Assembly (NCBI RefSeq): GCF_000204195.1 | Contig: NZ_AFBG01000003.1 | Location: 1-64,000, forward strand | DNA length: 64,000 bases | Source: Acidovorax radicis N35 | GTDB lineage: Bacteria > Pseudomonadota > Gammaproteobacteria > Burkholderiales > Burkholderiaceae_C | Reading direction: 5' to 3' | In this document: positions 36,755-46,411 of the stretch, piece by piece | Layout: each line of letters starts with the position of its first letter | Position numbering within the stretch: position 1 is the stretch's first letter | Translations under genes and position numbers: made by a program | Notes under the pieces: generated by a model | What the model saw: only the letters and a program-made list of their open reading frames with translations | What the model was told of the DNA's origin: nothing | Databases searched by the model: none

Positions 36755-38005
36755 ATGGCCATGATGACTTCCCTTGAATCCACCACCACCCCACCTGGCA
36801 GTGCCCCGTCAGTGGGCCGCGAGCACGCCATCGATGCACTGCGCGGCTTTGCGCTGCTGGGCATCCTCATGGTCAATGCGGGCAGTTTTGCCTCTACCTA
36901 CTTTGGCGTGGGGGTGTCCGACCCGGCCTTCTCGCGGCCCGTGGACCACGCTGTGCGGTGGCTGGTGAGCTTCCTCTTCGAGACCAAGTTCTACCTGCTG
37001 TTCTCGCTGCTGTTCGGCTACAGCTTTGCGCTGCAGATGGACGCCGCCCAGCGCGCCGGCAGCGCTTTTGTTCCGCGCTTTCTGCGGCGCCTGCTGGGGC
37101 TCTTGCTACTGGGGCTGGGGCATGCGTGGCTGCTGTTTGCGGGCGACATCCTGGTTACCTACGCGCTGCTGGGCCTACTGCTGCTCGCGTGGCGGGGCGT
37201 GCGCCCGGCCACGGCGGTGGTGCTGGCACTGGCGCTGCTGGGCGCCACTGCCGGGGGCTGGGGCCTGCTGGCCTGGCTGGTGGCACAGGTGCCGCCGACG
37301 GACCTGCCCCTGGCCGAGCTGCACGCGAAGGCGCAGCAGGCCGCGCAGGCGTATCGCGCCAGTGCCCTGGAGGCCATTGCGCAGCGTGGGCGGGACATGG
37401 CCGAGGGCGTGTGGTTTGTGCTGGTATTCGTGCAGGGCCCGTGTGCGCTGGCCATGTTCCTGCTGGGGCTGGCTGCGCACCGCACCGGCTACCTGGCCAC
37501 CGTGGCGCGGCAGCCTGCGCGGCTGCGCCGCTGGATGGCGTGCTGCCTGCCTGTGGGTGTGGCGGGCGCGTTGTTCTATGCCTCGGTGCAGTCTGGGGCC
37601 AGCGGGGCCCAGCAGCCCGAGCAGGTGGGCCTGGCCGCGCTGGCGGTGGATTTGGCCACCGCGCCGTTTCTCACGTTCGGCTACGTTGCGCTGCTGCTGT
37701 GGCTTCTGCAGCGCGGCCCTGCCGGGCAGCGGCTGGGCGCGGTGCTGGAGCCTGCGGGGCGCATGGCGCTGTCGAACTACCTGCTGCAGTCGCTGGTGGG
37801 GGCGCTGGTCTTCACGGCCTATGGCCTTGCGCTGGTGGGCCAGGTGTCGCCAGGGTGGGTGGTGCTGGGCGTGCTGGTGCTGTACGCCACCCAGCTGGCG
37901 TGGAGCCGCCGCTGGATGGCCATGCATGCCTATGGCCCGGTGGAGTGGCTGCTGCGGGCCTTCACGCTCTGGCAGTGGCCTGTCTGGCGGCGTGGCGCAC
38001 GCTGA
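36755..38005 (+). CDS. DUF418 membrane protein
   Basis: The product is 416 aa, with a start as MAMMTSLESTTTPPG. The family start AIDALRGFALLGILMVNAG is at about residues 25-43, and the DUF418 core lies in the C-terminal half (GRMALSNYLLQSLVGALVFT, then a terminal RAFTLWQWPVWRR). About ten hydrophobic segments are visible. It resembles acyltransferase-3-type membrane proteins, but no biochemical role is established. Confidence 0.9.
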   Translation: MAMMTSLESTTTPPGSAPSVGREHAIDALRGFALLGILMVNAGSFASTYFGVGVSDPAFSRPVDHAVRWLVSFLFETKFYLLFSLLFGYSFALQMDAAQRAGSAFVPRFLRRLLGLLLLGLGHAWLLFAGDILVTYALLGLLLLAWRGVRPATAVVLALALLGATAGGWGLLAWLVAQVPPTDLPLAELHAKAQQAAQAYRASALEAIAQRGRDMAEGVWFVLVFVQGPCALAMFLLGLAAHRTGYLATVARQPARLRRWMACCLPVGVAGALFYASVQSGASGAQQPEQVGLAALAVDLATAPFLTFGYVALLLWLLQRGPAGQRLGAVLEPAGRMALSNYLLQSLVGALVFTAYGLALVGQVSPGWVVLGVLVLYATQLAWSRRWMAMHAYGPVEWLLRAFTLWQWPVWRRGAR

Positions 38006-38048
38006 CCTGCGGTGCGGCAGGCCAGCGGCGTGTATTGCCTCTGCGGGA

Positions 38049-38867
38049 TCAGCGGGCCAGGAAATCGCGCAGCGCGAACAGCGTTTCTTCCGGTGCCTCG
38101 GTCATCTGGTGGTGGCCCACCGGCAGGTTTGCCACCTGCACCGATTTGCCCGCTGCACGTGCAGCACTGATCAAACCCTGCGCGGCCTTGGGCGCGGTCA
38201 TCTGGTCCTGCGCGCCCAGCGCAAACAGCACCGGGCAGGTGAGTTGCGCCATGGCGGCCTCGCCCCCCGCATAGCTGTCGCAGGCCACAAACCCCCGGTG
38301 GAACACGTTGACGGCCGGGTTGCTGCGCAGCACCTTGCGGCCCAGCGCCATGCTGGCGCCAAACACCCAGGTGCCCGGCCCCAGCGCCGACGGGGGCGCC
38401 GCCAGCGTGTTGCGCGAAAACACGTTGACCATGCGCAGGGCCTTTTCGGGGTCGCTCTGCGAGGCCTCGATGAGGGCGGGCGACACCTTCATCGGGAAGG
38501 CCGTGCCCACCAGCACCAGGTGGCTGACGCGGTCCTTGAGCCGCGCGGCGGCTTCCATGGCGATGAGAGAACCCCAGCTGTGCCCCACCAGCGCCGCGCG
38601 CTGCACGCCTGCGGCATCGAGCAGTGCGCCAATGAAGTCGGCCGCCTGTTCCACCGATGCGGGCGCTTCACCGCCGCTGCGGCAGTGGCCCGGCAGGTCG
38701 ATGGCCAGCACGTTCCAGCCATGGTTGGCCATGTAGCGGCTTTGCAGGGCCCACACGCTGTGGTCGTTGAGCACGCCGTGGATGAACACCACCGTGGGCT
38801 TGGCGGCATCAAATGCCTTGCCGCCGGTGTAGCAATAGATGGCAGCGCCGTTGACTTGGAGGTGCAT
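38049..38867 (-). CDS. Alpha/beta-fold hydrolase
   Basis: The product is 272 aa. An oxyanion-hole motif FIHGVLNDHSVW (about residues 29-40), the nucleophile elbow VGHSWGS (Ser about 96), an acid residue near FALGAQDQMTAP, and the catalytic His in LPVGHHQMTEAPEE are all in order. It is a cytoplasmic esterase-like enzyme. An in-frame ATG at the start encodes MHLQVNGAAIYCY. It is followed on the same strand, upstream, by metY. Substrate unknown. Confidence 0.88.
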   Translation of the reverse strand: MHLQVNGAAIYCYTGGKAFDAAKPTVVFIHGVLNDHSVWALQSRYMANHGWNVLAIDLPGHCRSGGEAPASVEQAADFIGALLDAAGVQRAALVGHSWGSLIAMEAAARLKDRVSHLVLVGTAFPMKVSPALIEASQSDPEKALRMVNVFSRNTLAAPPSALGPGTWVFGASMALGRKVLRSNPAVNVFHRGFVACDSYAGGEAAMAQLTCPVLFALGAQDQMTAPKAAQGLISAARAAGKSVQVANLPVGHHQMTEAPEETLFALRDFLAR

Positions 38868-38885
38868 GGTCAGGACTCCCGCCGG

Positions 38886-38921
38886 GCCGCCCCAAGGGAG
38901 GCCTGCGCCCCCTTGGGGGGC
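38886..38921. repeat. GC-rich hairpin element between metY and the hydrolase gene
   Basis: GCCGCCCCAAGGGAGG pairs imperfectly with CCCCCTTGGGGGGC around a short loop. Hairpins of this CCCCAAGG/CCTTGGGG type are recurrent between Comamonadaceae genes. It could terminate or stabilise the metY transcript, though no T-run is present. Confidence 0.5.
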
Positions 38922-38952
38922 AGCGAATACACGAAGTGATGAGCGTGGGGGT

Positions 38953-40266
38953 TCATGGGTTTACTGCTTTCTCGGCGGCTTTCAACGCGCGCTTGAGGTC
39001 GTCGATCAGGTCATCGGCGTCTTCGAGGCCAATGGACAGCCGGATGGTGCCCTGGGTGATGCCCGCGCTGGCCAGGGCCTCGTCGGTCATGCGGAAGTGG
39101 GTGGTGCTGGCTGGGTGGATCACGAGGCTGCGGCAGTCGCCCACATTGGCCAGGTGGCTGAAGACCTTGAGGGTTTCGATGAATTTCTTGCCCTGTTCGC
39201 GGTTGCCCTTGAGGTCAAAGCTGAACACCGATCCTGCGCCGCGCGGCAGCAACTTTTGCGCGAGCGCATGGCTTCCGTGCGATGCCAGCATGGGGTGGCC
39301 CACGCGTGACACAAAGGGCTGCGCGGCCAGAAATTCCACCACCTTCTCGGTGTTGCGCATGTGCTGCGCCATGCGCAGCGGCAGGGTCTCGACGCCCTGC
39401 AGAATGAGCCAGGCCGTGTGCGGGCTCATGCAGGCGCCAAAGTCGCGCAGGCCCTCGCGGCGTGCGCGCAGCAGGAAGGCGCCCACAGTGCTTTCTTCGG
39501 TGAACACCATGTTGTGAAAGCCGTCGTAGGGCTGGGTCAGCTCGGCAAATTTGCCGGCGGATTTGGGGCCGTCCCAGTCAAAACTGCCGCCATCCACCAC
39601 GATGCCCCCCACCACAGTGCCGTGGCCCGAGAGGAACTTGGTGGCCGAGTGGTAGACCAGATCGGCGCCATGTTCCAACGGCCTCATGAGCCAGGGCGAG
39701 GTCAGGGTGGAGTCCACCAGCAGGGGCACACCGGCCTCATGGGCTATTGAAGACACGGTGGGGATGTCCAGCACATCCAGGCCCGGGTTGCCCACGGTCT
39801 CGCCAAAGAACAGCTTGGTGTTGGGCCGCACGGCGGCGCGCCAGGCGTCGATGTCGCCGGGCTTCACGAAGGTGGTCTCGATGCCAAAACGCGAGAGCGT
39901 GTAGTGCAGCAGGTTCTGCGAGCCGCCATACAGGGCTGTGCTGGCCACGATGTGGCTGCCGGCGCCCATCAGCGTGGCCACGGCCAGGTGCAGGGCCGCC
40001 TGGCCGCTGGCGGTAGTGATGGCGCCCACGCCGCCTTCCAGCGCCGCCACGCGTTGCTCCAGCACCGCGTTGGTGGGGTTGCTGATGCGGCTGTAGACAT
40101 GGCCGCCGCGCTCCAGGTTGAACAGCGAGGCCGCATGGTCGCTCGATTCAAAGACGAACGACGTGGTCAGGTGGATGGGGGTGGCGCGTGCGCCGGTGGC
40201 GGGGTCGGGGCTGGCGCCAGCGTGCAGGGCCAGCGTGTCAAAGCCGGGGTCGGAGTAGCCGGGCAT
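38953..40266 (-). CDS. metY: O-acetylhomoserine sulfhydrylase (Cys/Met metabolism PLP enzyme)
   Basis: The product is 437 aa. It makes homocysteine (or related thiols) from O-acetylhomoserine and sulfide using PLP. Signatures: LALHAGASPDPATGARATPI, HVYSRISNPTNAVLEQRVAALEGG, TASGQAALH, and the PLP-lysine segment VYHSATKFLSGHGTVVGG. GGGAG 7 bp upstream favours this ATG over one 15 bp earlier (40281). The length is normal for MetY (about 430) and exceeds MetB/MetC. Divergent from the CBS-domain gene. Confidence 0.92.
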   Translation of the reverse strand: MPGYSDPGFDTLALHAGASPDPATGARATPIHLTTSFVFESSDHAASLFNLERGGHVYSRISNPTNAVLEQRVAALEGGVGAITTASGQAALHLAVATLMGAGSHIVASTALYGGSQNLLHYTLSRFGIETTFVKPGDIDAWRAAVRPNTKLFFGETVGNPGLDVLDIPTVSSIAHEAGVPLLVDSTLTSPWLMRPLEHGADLVYHSATKFLSGHGTVVGGIVVDGGSFDWDGPKSAGKFAELTQPYDGFHNMVFTEESTVGAFLLRARREGLRDFGACMSPHTAWLILQGVETLPLRMAQHMRNTEKVVEFLAAQPFVSRVGHPMLASHGSHALAQKLLPRGAGSVFSFDLKGNREQGKKFIETLKVFSHLANVGDCRSLVIHPASTTHFRMTDEALASAGITQGTIRLSIGLEDADDLIDDLKRALKAAEKAVNP

Positions 40267-40376
40267 CTGTGTGTCTCCCATGTTGTCAATTCAGCCGGGC
40301 ATTGTGGGCTATATTTGGTAGCAAATTGTCTACAGCGCCTGCCGCGCTGCTCTTGCCCTCTCGGAGACCCAGCACC

Positions 40377-40829
40377 ATGAAAGTCAGCGACATCCTTCGC
40401 GTCAAAGGCAACACCTTGTACACCGCCTCGCCCGACGAGCCGCTGGCGGGCGCTGTGGCCCTGATGGCCGAGCGCGACATCGGCTCGCTGGTGGTCATGG
40501 AGCATGGAGACCTGGTGGGCATGCTCACCTTCCGCGAGGTGATCCAGGCCGTGGTCAAGAACGGCGGCAGCGTGGGAACGATGCTGGTGCGCACGGCGAT
40601 GGACGATGCACCCCTGACCTGCACGCTCGAAACCGACATGGACGAAGTGCGCCGCATGATGCTGGACCGCCATGCGCGCTACATGCCCGTGATGGACCGC
40701 AAGATGCTCATGGGCGTGATCAGCTTCTACGACGTGGCCAAGGCCGTGGTGGACAGCCAGAACTTCGAGAACAAGATGCTCAAGGCCTACATCCGCGACT
40801 GGCCGGAAGACGAATCCCGCAGCGGCTGA
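40377..40829 (+). CDS. Two-CBS-domain protein
   Basis: The product is 150 aa. It is a tandem CBS pair and little else: repeat 1 about residues 6-60 (TLYTASPDEPLAGAVALMAERDIGSLVVM), repeat 2 about 72-130 (PLTCTLETDMDEVRRMMLDRHARYMPVMD). CBS pairs bind adenine nucleotides and regulate partner proteins. Here the partner is not indicated. The ATG encodes MKVSDILRVKG. Confidence 0.9.
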   Translation: MKVSDILRVKGNTLYTASPDEPLAGAVALMAERDIGSLVVMEHGDLVGMLTFREVIQAVVKNGGSVGTMLVRTAMDDAPLTCTLETDMDEVRRMMLDRHARYMPVMDRKMLMGVISFYDVAKAVVDSQNFENKMLKAYIRDWPEDESRSG

Positions 40830-40861
40830 CCGCCGCGTCGCCCGGGTACCGGGCTCTATTC

Positions 40862-43096
40862 TCAGCGCAGGCCCGGCACCTGCGCGCCAAGCCAGGCCTC
40901 CAGCTCATCCGGTGGCATGGGTTTGCCAAACAGATAGCCCTGCATGACAGGGCAACCGTGGGCCTGCAGCCATTGCTGTTGCCCGCTGGTTTCCACCCCT
41001 TCGGCCACTACCACCATGCCCAGGCTGTGGGCAATGCTGAGTACCGATACCGTGAGGGCGCGTGCGGTGGGGCTGGTGGTGAGGTCTTGCACAAACGCCA
41101 TGTCCAGCTTGAGTTCGCTGATGGGCAGGCGGTGCAGGTAGCTCAGGCTGGAGTAACCCGTGCCGAAATCGTCCAGCGAGAGCTTGAACCCCTTGTTGTG
41201 CAGCGCCTCGATGTTGGCCAGCGTCACCGGTCGCGCGTCCATCATCACGCTTTCGGTGATCTCCAGCAGCACATCGTCCGTGCTCAGGCCGTGGCGCTCC
41301 AGGGCATCACAGACCTGCTGTGCAAACTCTGCCTGGTGGAAGCTGCGCCCCGACAGGTTCACGGCCACGCAGGGCACGCTGTGGCCGGCCGCACGCCATG
41401 TCGACAGCTGTGCACAGGCTTCGTCCAGCAGCCACAGGGTCAGCTGGTGAATGAGCCCGGCTTCTTCGGCCACGGGGATGAACCGGGTGGGGGGCACCAT
41501 GCCCCATTCGGGGTGTTGCCAGCGCGCCAGGGCTTCCACGCCGTGCAGGGTGCCAGGTGCAATGCTGAGCACCTGGGGCTGGTAGTGCAGGCTGAGGCTG
41601 CGGTCGGCCAGGGCCTGGCGCAAGGCACGTTCCAGGGCGGCGCGCTCCTGCGCGCGCCGGTTCATTTCGGCACTGAACAATTGCAGGCTGTGCCGGTGAT
41701 CGCTTTTGGCCTGGACCATGGCCTGGTCGGCATGGCGCAGGAGTGTGTCGATCGCATCGCCATCTTCCGGAAACATCGCAATGCCAATGCTGGCGTGGCA
41801 GACATGGGCCTGTCCGTGGATGTCCATGGGGCGTGCCATTTCTTGCAGCATGCGGTGGGCTGTCTGCACGGCCTGCTCGGTGGTGCATTCGGACAGCAGC
41901 AGCACAAATTCATCACCCGCCAAGCGGCCAATCAGATCGCGCGCACGCAGGCATTGCGTCAGCCGCTTGGCCACCTCGCACAGCAGTGCGTCGCCTGCGG
42001 CATGGCCTTGTATGTCATTGATCTGCTTGAAGCGGTCCAGGTCGATGAACAGCAGCGCGCCGGGGTGGTTGTCCTGCCGCAGACTGGCAAGCGCCCGTGC
42101 GGCACTGCTGCGGAACATGGCGCGATTGGGCAGCCCGGTGAGTTCGTCAAAGAAGGCAAGCTGGTGAATACGCTCGCGTGTGGCGTTGCGCTCTATGGCC
42201 AGCGCGCACAGGTGCAGGCACACGTCCACCAGCCGGTGGTGCAGCGCGTCCGGGCCGCGCGGCTCCCGAAAGTAGAACGCAAAGGTGCCAATCACCTTTC
42301 CCGTATGGTCACAGATCGGGCTGGACCAGCAGGCCCGCATGCCACTGGACTCAAACAGGGCGCGGTAGTCGGCCCACAGGGGGTCGGTGGCAATGTCTGT
42401 GACCGCCACGGGTTCGCCCCGGAAGGCTGCGGCACCGCACGAGCCCGCACGGGGCCCGATGGGAGCTCCGTCGAGCGCCTGGCTGATAGCAAGCGGCAGC
42501 CCCGGCGCCGCCAGCGGGCGGAGCAGGCCCCGCTCGTCCACGGCCAGGATGGATGCCGTGACTTCGGGGGCGATGCGTTCGACTTCGCGGCATACCAGGG
42601 TCATCAGGTCTGCCAGCGGCAGTTCGTTGACCATTCCCTCGAGCACCCGCTTTTGCAGCACTTCGTGCATTTTGGTGAGCGTGATGTCGGTCAGCACCGT
42701 GATGGTGCCGCCCGGCCCGCCCGAGGCCTCGTCCGAGGCATTGATCATCATCGCCACCCAGCGCGGCTGGCCGGCCTTGCTGTACAGCAGCGTCTCGACA
42801 TGGAAGACGCCCTGCTTGTGGATGCCGTCACGGATTTCCCCCAGCAGCCCCGGGTCGGAGTGCGGGCCCAGCAGCACATCACTGAGGTATTTGCCCAGGA
42901 CCTCGGAGGGGCTAAACCCGAACAGGCGTGTGAACCCTTCGTTGACATACACCACGTGCCTGGCACTGTCGCTCATCACAATGGCGTTGTCGCTGGCGTC
43001 CAATGCCCGGCGCAACGGGGCATCGGCCAGGGGGGCTGGCGGCGGGGTGCCGGGGTGGGATGGGGAATCGGAAGAGTGCGGGGCTGAAACGGGCAT
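40862..43096 (-). CDS. PAS-GAF-GGDEF-EAL cyclic-di-GMP enzyme
   Basis: The product is 744 aa. Domains in order: PAS (about residues 30-145, SARHVVYVNEGFTRLFGFSP), GAF (about 165-310), GGDEF (about 320-475) with IGRLAGDEFVLLLSE, and EAL (about 495-740) with EALARWQHPEWG, EITESVMMD, DDFGTGYSSLSYL and VVVAEGVET. The EAL motifs are complete, so phosphodiesterase activity is expected. The GGDEF reads AGDEF, a variant often still active. No membrane segment is seen; input would be cytoplasmic through PAS and GAF. Confidence 0.93.
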   Translation of the reverse strand: MPVSAPHSSDSPSHPGTPPPAPLADAPLRRALDASDNAIVMSDSARHVVYVNEGFTRLFGFSPSEVLGKYLSDVLLGPHSDPGLLGEIRDGIHKQGVFHVETLLYSKAGQPRWVAMMINASDEASGGPGGTITVLTDITLTKMHEVLQKRVLEGMVNELPLADLMTLVCREVERIAPEVTASILAVDERGLLRPLAAPGLPLAISQALDGAPIGPRAGSCGAAAFRGEPVAVTDIATDPLWADYRALFESSGMRACWSSPICDHTGKVIGTFAFYFREPRGPDALHHRLVDVCLHLCALAIERNATRERIHQLAFFDELTGLPNRAMFRSSAARALASLRQDNHPGALLFIDLDRFKQINDIQGHAAGDALLCEVAKRLTQCLRARDLIGRLAGDEFVLLLSECTTEQAVQTAHRMLQEMARPMDIHGQAHVCHASIGIAMFPEDGDAIDTLLRHADQAMVQAKSDHRHSLQLFSAEMNRRAQERAALERALRQALADRSLSLHYQPQVLSIAPGTLHGVEALARWQHPEWGMVPPTRFIPVAEEAGLIHQLTLWLLDEACAQLSTWRAAGHSVPCVAVNLSGRSFHQAEFAQQVCDALERHGLSTDDVLLEITESVMMDARPVTLANIEALHNKGFKLSLDDFGTGYSSLSYLHRLPISELKLDMAFVQDLTTSPTARALTVSVLSIAHSLGMVVVAEGVETSGQQQWLQAHGCPVMQGYLFGKPMPPDELEAWLGAQVPGLR

Positions 43097-43264
43097 GAAC
43101 GTCCCAAAGATCGGGTACTGATGCTAGCAAGCGCGCGTTGCAATGCCAAGCGCGTTTGTGGCGTGTGTTTGTCTGCACCACATTTCGCACCCGGCCTTGA
43201 TGCAGGGTGCTCCATCGCCTGTGCCGAGCCGGTGGTGGTCGCCGCTCTGGGATAATCCATCGCC

Positions 43265-44362
43265 ATGAGCGGCAATACCTTCGGTTCCCTATTCGCAGTC
43301 ACCAACTTTGGTGAATCCCACGGCCCGGCCATCGGCTGCGTGATCGACGGTTGCCCGCCCGGCATGCCGCTCACCGAGGCCGACATCCAGGCGGACCTGG
43401 ACCGGCGCCGCCCCGGCACCAGCCGCCACGTCACCCAGCGCAACGAGCCCGATGCGGTGGAAATCCTCTCCGGCGTGTACGAGGGCAAGACCACCGGCAC
43501 ACCGATCGCGCTGTTGATCCGCAACACCGACCAGCGCAGCAAGGACTACAGCAACATCGCCGAGAGCTTCCGCCCCGGCCATGCCGACTACACCTACTGG
43601 CACAAGTACGGCATCCGCGACCCGCGCGGCGGTGGCCGCTCTTCGGCCCGGCTCACTGCGCCCACGGTGGCCGCCGGTGCGGTGGCCAAGAAGTGGCTGG
43701 CCCAGCAGTACGGCGCCCAGTTCCGGGCCTGCATGACCCAGCTGGGTGAGCTGGCCATCCCGTTCGAGAGCTGGGACCATGTGCGCAGCAACCCTTTCTT
43801 CGCCCCCGTGGCCGACGTGCAGCAGTACGAGGACTACATGGACGCCCTGCGCAAGGCCGGTGATTCGTGTGGTGCCCGCATCCGCGTGCAGGCCACCGGC
43901 GTGCCGGTGGGCCTGGGCGAGCCGCTGTACGACAAGCTCGATGCCGACATTGCCCACGCCATGATGGGCCTCAACGCGGTGAAGGGCGTGGAGATTGGCG
44001 CCGGTTTTGCCAGCGTGGCCCACCGGGGCACGATGCACGGTGATTCGATGACGCCCCAGGGCTTTCGCACCAACAACGCGGGTGGCGTGCTGGGCGGCAT
44101 CAGCACCGGGCAGGACCTGGAGGTGAGCATCGCCATCAAGCCCACCAGCTCCATCATCAGTCCGCGCGAATCTATCGATGTGCATGGCAAGAGCACCGAA
44201 GTCGTCACCAAGGGCCGCCACGACCCCTGCGTGGGCATCCGTGCCGCGCCGATTGCCGAAGCGCTGCTCGCACTGGTCGTCATGGACCATGCCCTGCGCC
44301 ACCGTGCCCAGTGCGGCGATGTGGTGCCGCCCGTGCCGCCCATCCAGGCCTCGTTCCTGTAG
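43265..44362 (+). CDS. aroC: Chorismate synthase
   Basis: The product is 365 aa. It converts EPSP to chorismate, the last shared step of aromatic amino-acid synthesis, with reduced FMN. Family signatures: [20 protein letters not shown] at the N-terminus, [20 protein letters not shown] and [19 protein letters not shown] near the C-terminus. The ATG starts [27 protein letters not shown] lies 11-17 bp before the start codon and may be a -10 element. Confidence 0.98.
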   Translation: MSGNTFGSLFAVTNFGESHGPAIGCVIDGCPPGMPLTEADIQADLDRRRPGTSRHVTQRNEPDAVEILSGVYEGKTTGTPIALLIRNTDQRSKDYSNIAESFRPGHADYTYWHKYGIRDPRGGGRSSARLTAPTVAAGAVAKKWLAQQYGAQFRACMTQLGELAIPFESWDHVRSNPFFAPVADVQQYEDYMDALRKAGDSCGARIRVQATGVPVGLGEPLYDKLDADIAHAMMGLNAVKGVEIGAGFASVAHRGTMHGDSMTPQGFRTNNAGGVLGGISTGQDLEVSIAIKPTSSIISPRESIDVHGKSTEVVTKGRHDPCVGIRAAPIAEALLALVVMDHALRHRAQCGDVVPPVPPIQASFL

Positions 44363-44555
44363 CGGGTGCAGCGCGCTGCGGGGCGGGCCCGGGCGCGCTG
44401 AAGCAGGTGATGGCGGGGCGTGCAGCGATGTGCGCCCTTTTTTCTTTGACATGACTTATGCAAAAACTGGGTTCAGGCATGCGGCTCGCTCCATGGCCAG
44501 GCGGCTGTTGCATCCAGATTTGCGTAAGTCCTATTTGATTGAACAAGGCAGTCCC

Positions 44556-46373
44556 ATGCGCAGGTTGTTGGCACAGGCATTCAATGGATCGGGCTGGGCT
44601 CGCAGCGGGTCGGCGCTTGCCGCGGTGGGCGCGCTCGGGGCTCTGCTGGCGGGTTGCGGCACGGCCGTGCCGTTGGCGGGCGGGCAGGGGCCCGAGTACA
44701 TCGACATCACGCTGATTGGCTTCAATGACCTGCATGGCAACCTGGAGCCGCCCCACATGGCGCACAGGGTACAGGGGCCGTCAGGGCCCGTGGCCGCGCC
44801 TGCAGGAGGCATGGCCTACCTGGCCAGTGCCATGGCGGCGCTCAAGGCCCGGGGGCCGCACCATGCGGTGGTGTCGGCAGGGGACATGGTGGGTGCGTCG
44901 CCGCTGGTGTCCTCGCTCTTCCTGGACGAGCCCACCATCGAGGCCGTCAATCTCATGCAGATTGACTTCAATGCCGTGGGCAACCATGAGTTCGACCGGG
45001 GCTGGCGCGAACTGCTGCGCCTGCAGCACGGGGGTTGCGAGAAGTTCACTGCGCGCCAGCCCTGCCAGATCAGCCAGCCCTTTGCGGGCGCACGGTTCGG
45101 TTTTCTGGCCGCCAACACCATGCGCACCGAGGATGGGCGCACACTGCTGCCCGCCACCGGGCTCAAGCGCTTCACGGAGGGTGGGGTGACGGTCACCCTG
45201 GGCGTGATCGGGCTTACGCTGCAGGCCACGCCCACCATGGTCAGCCCCTCGGGCGTTGCGGGCCTGCGCTTTGAGGACGAAGCGGCCACGGCCAATGCCC
45301 TGATTCCGCAGCTGCGGGCCCAGGGCGCCGATGTGATCGCCGTCGTCATCCACGAGGGCGGTAGCACCACAGCCGGCGTGCAGGAGACGAGCTGCGCGGG
45401 CCTTTCCGGCGACATCGTCCCCATCCTGGAGCGGCTGGACCCGGCCGTGGACGTGGTGGTTTCGGGCCACACGCACCAGGCCTATGTCTGCGACTACAGC
45501 CGCGTGAACCCTGCCAAGCCCTTTCTGCTGACCAGCGCCGGGCAGTACGGCACGCTGCTCACGGACATTCAATTGCGGGTAGACCCCCGGACGCGCCGCG
45601 TGGTGCACAAGGCGGCGCGCAACGTGGTGGTGCAGGGCGAGGCTTTCACCGGCAGCCAGGGGTACGTGCCGCTCACCTCGGCCGTGCCGACCTTTCCGGC
45701 CGATCCGCAGGTGCAGAAGGTCATCGACACCTACCGCGCCGCCGCCGTGCCGCTGGCCCAGCGTCCCGTGGGGCAGGCCGTTGCGGCCCTGCGGCGCACG
45801 CCGGCTCCATCGCTAGAAAGCGCGCTGGGGAACCTGGTGGCCGACGCGCAGCTCCATGCCACGCGTGCACCGGAGCAGGGTGGGGCGCAGCTGTCGTTCA
45901 TGAACCCGGGTGGACTGCGCGCTGACCTGGTGCCCGACGGACAGGGGCTGGTGCGCTACGGCCAGTTGTTTGCGGTGCAACCATTCGGCAACCAGCTGGT
46001 CGTCAAGACCTTCACGGGAGCGCAGGTCAAGGCGGCGCTGGAACAGCAGTTCGCCAGCGGCAGCAACACCGTGCAGCGGCCCCGGGTGTTGTCGGCGTCG
46101 GCAGGGTTTTCGTACCGCTACGACCTCACCCAGCCAGCGGGTGCGCGCATCAGCCACATGGCGCTGAACGGCACACCGCTGCAGGACGATGCGCTGGTGC
46201 GCGTGGTGCTGAGCAGCTACCTCGATAGCGGTGGCGACAACTTCACGGTGCTGGCCCAAGGCCGTGACCGCCTGGTGGGTGGGCTGGACCTGGACGCACT
46301 GGAGGCCTACTTCCGCGCCCACAGTCCGGTGCCGGTGCCCGCCATCGACCGTATTTCCCGCGTGGCCCGCTGA
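44556..46373 (+). CDS. 5'-nucleotidase / UshA-like metallophosphoesterase lipoprotein
   Basis: The product is 605 aa from the ATG encoding MRRLLAQAFNGSGW. The signal peptide ends in a lipobox LLAGC (Cys about residue 35). The metallophosphoesterase domain has IGFNDLHGN (about 55), VSAGDMVGASPLVSSLF, AVGNHEFDRGWRELL, VIHEGGS and VVSGHTHQAYVC. The 5'-nucleotidase C-terminal domain (about 410-590) carries the usual FMNPGGLRADLV and nucleotide-binding region. It releases phosphate from nucleotides outside the cytoplasm. Lipidation would anchor it to a membrane. Confidence 0.9.
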   Translation: MRRLLAQAFNGSGWARSGSALAAVGALGALLAGCGTAVPLAGGQGPEYIDITLIGFNDLHGNLEPPHMAHRVQGPSGPVAAPAGGMAYLASAMAALKARGPHHAVVSAGDMVGASPLVSSLFLDEPTIEAVNLMQIDFNAVGNHEFDRGWRELLRLQHGGCEKFTARQPCQISQPFAGARFGFLAANTMRTEDGRTLLPATGLKRFTEGGVTVTLGVIGLTLQATPTMVSPSGVAGLRFEDEAATANALIPQLRAQGADVIAVVIHEGGSTTAGVQETSCAGLSGDIVPILERLDPAVDVVVSGHTHQAYVCDYSRVNPAKPFLLTSAGQYGTLLTDIQLRVDPRTRRVVHKAARNVVVQGEAFTGSQGYVPLTSAVPTFPADPQVQKVIDTYRAAAVPLAQRPVGQAVAALRRTPAPSLESALGNLVADAQLHATRAPEQGGAQLSFMNPGGLRADLVPDGQGLVRYGQLFAVQPFGNQLVVKTFTGAQVKAALEQQFASGSNTVQRPRVLSASAGFSYRYDLTQPAGARISHMALNGTPLQDDALVRVVLSSYLDSGGDNFTVLAQGRDRLVGGLDLDALEAYFRAHSPVPVPAIDRISRVAR

Positions 46374-46411
46374 ACTGCCCGTTCGGGTGGTTGGGCGGTG
46401 TTGTCCGGCAC

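Noticed and set aside
40300-40345. CTATATTTGGTAGC followed by AGCGCC resembling half a palindromic repeat
   Set aside because: The inverted GCGCTT/AAGCGC core is missing.
40862-43096. Loss of diguanylate cyclase activity due to AGDEF
   Set aside because: AGDEF is a known active variant, so loss cannot be claimed from this change alone.
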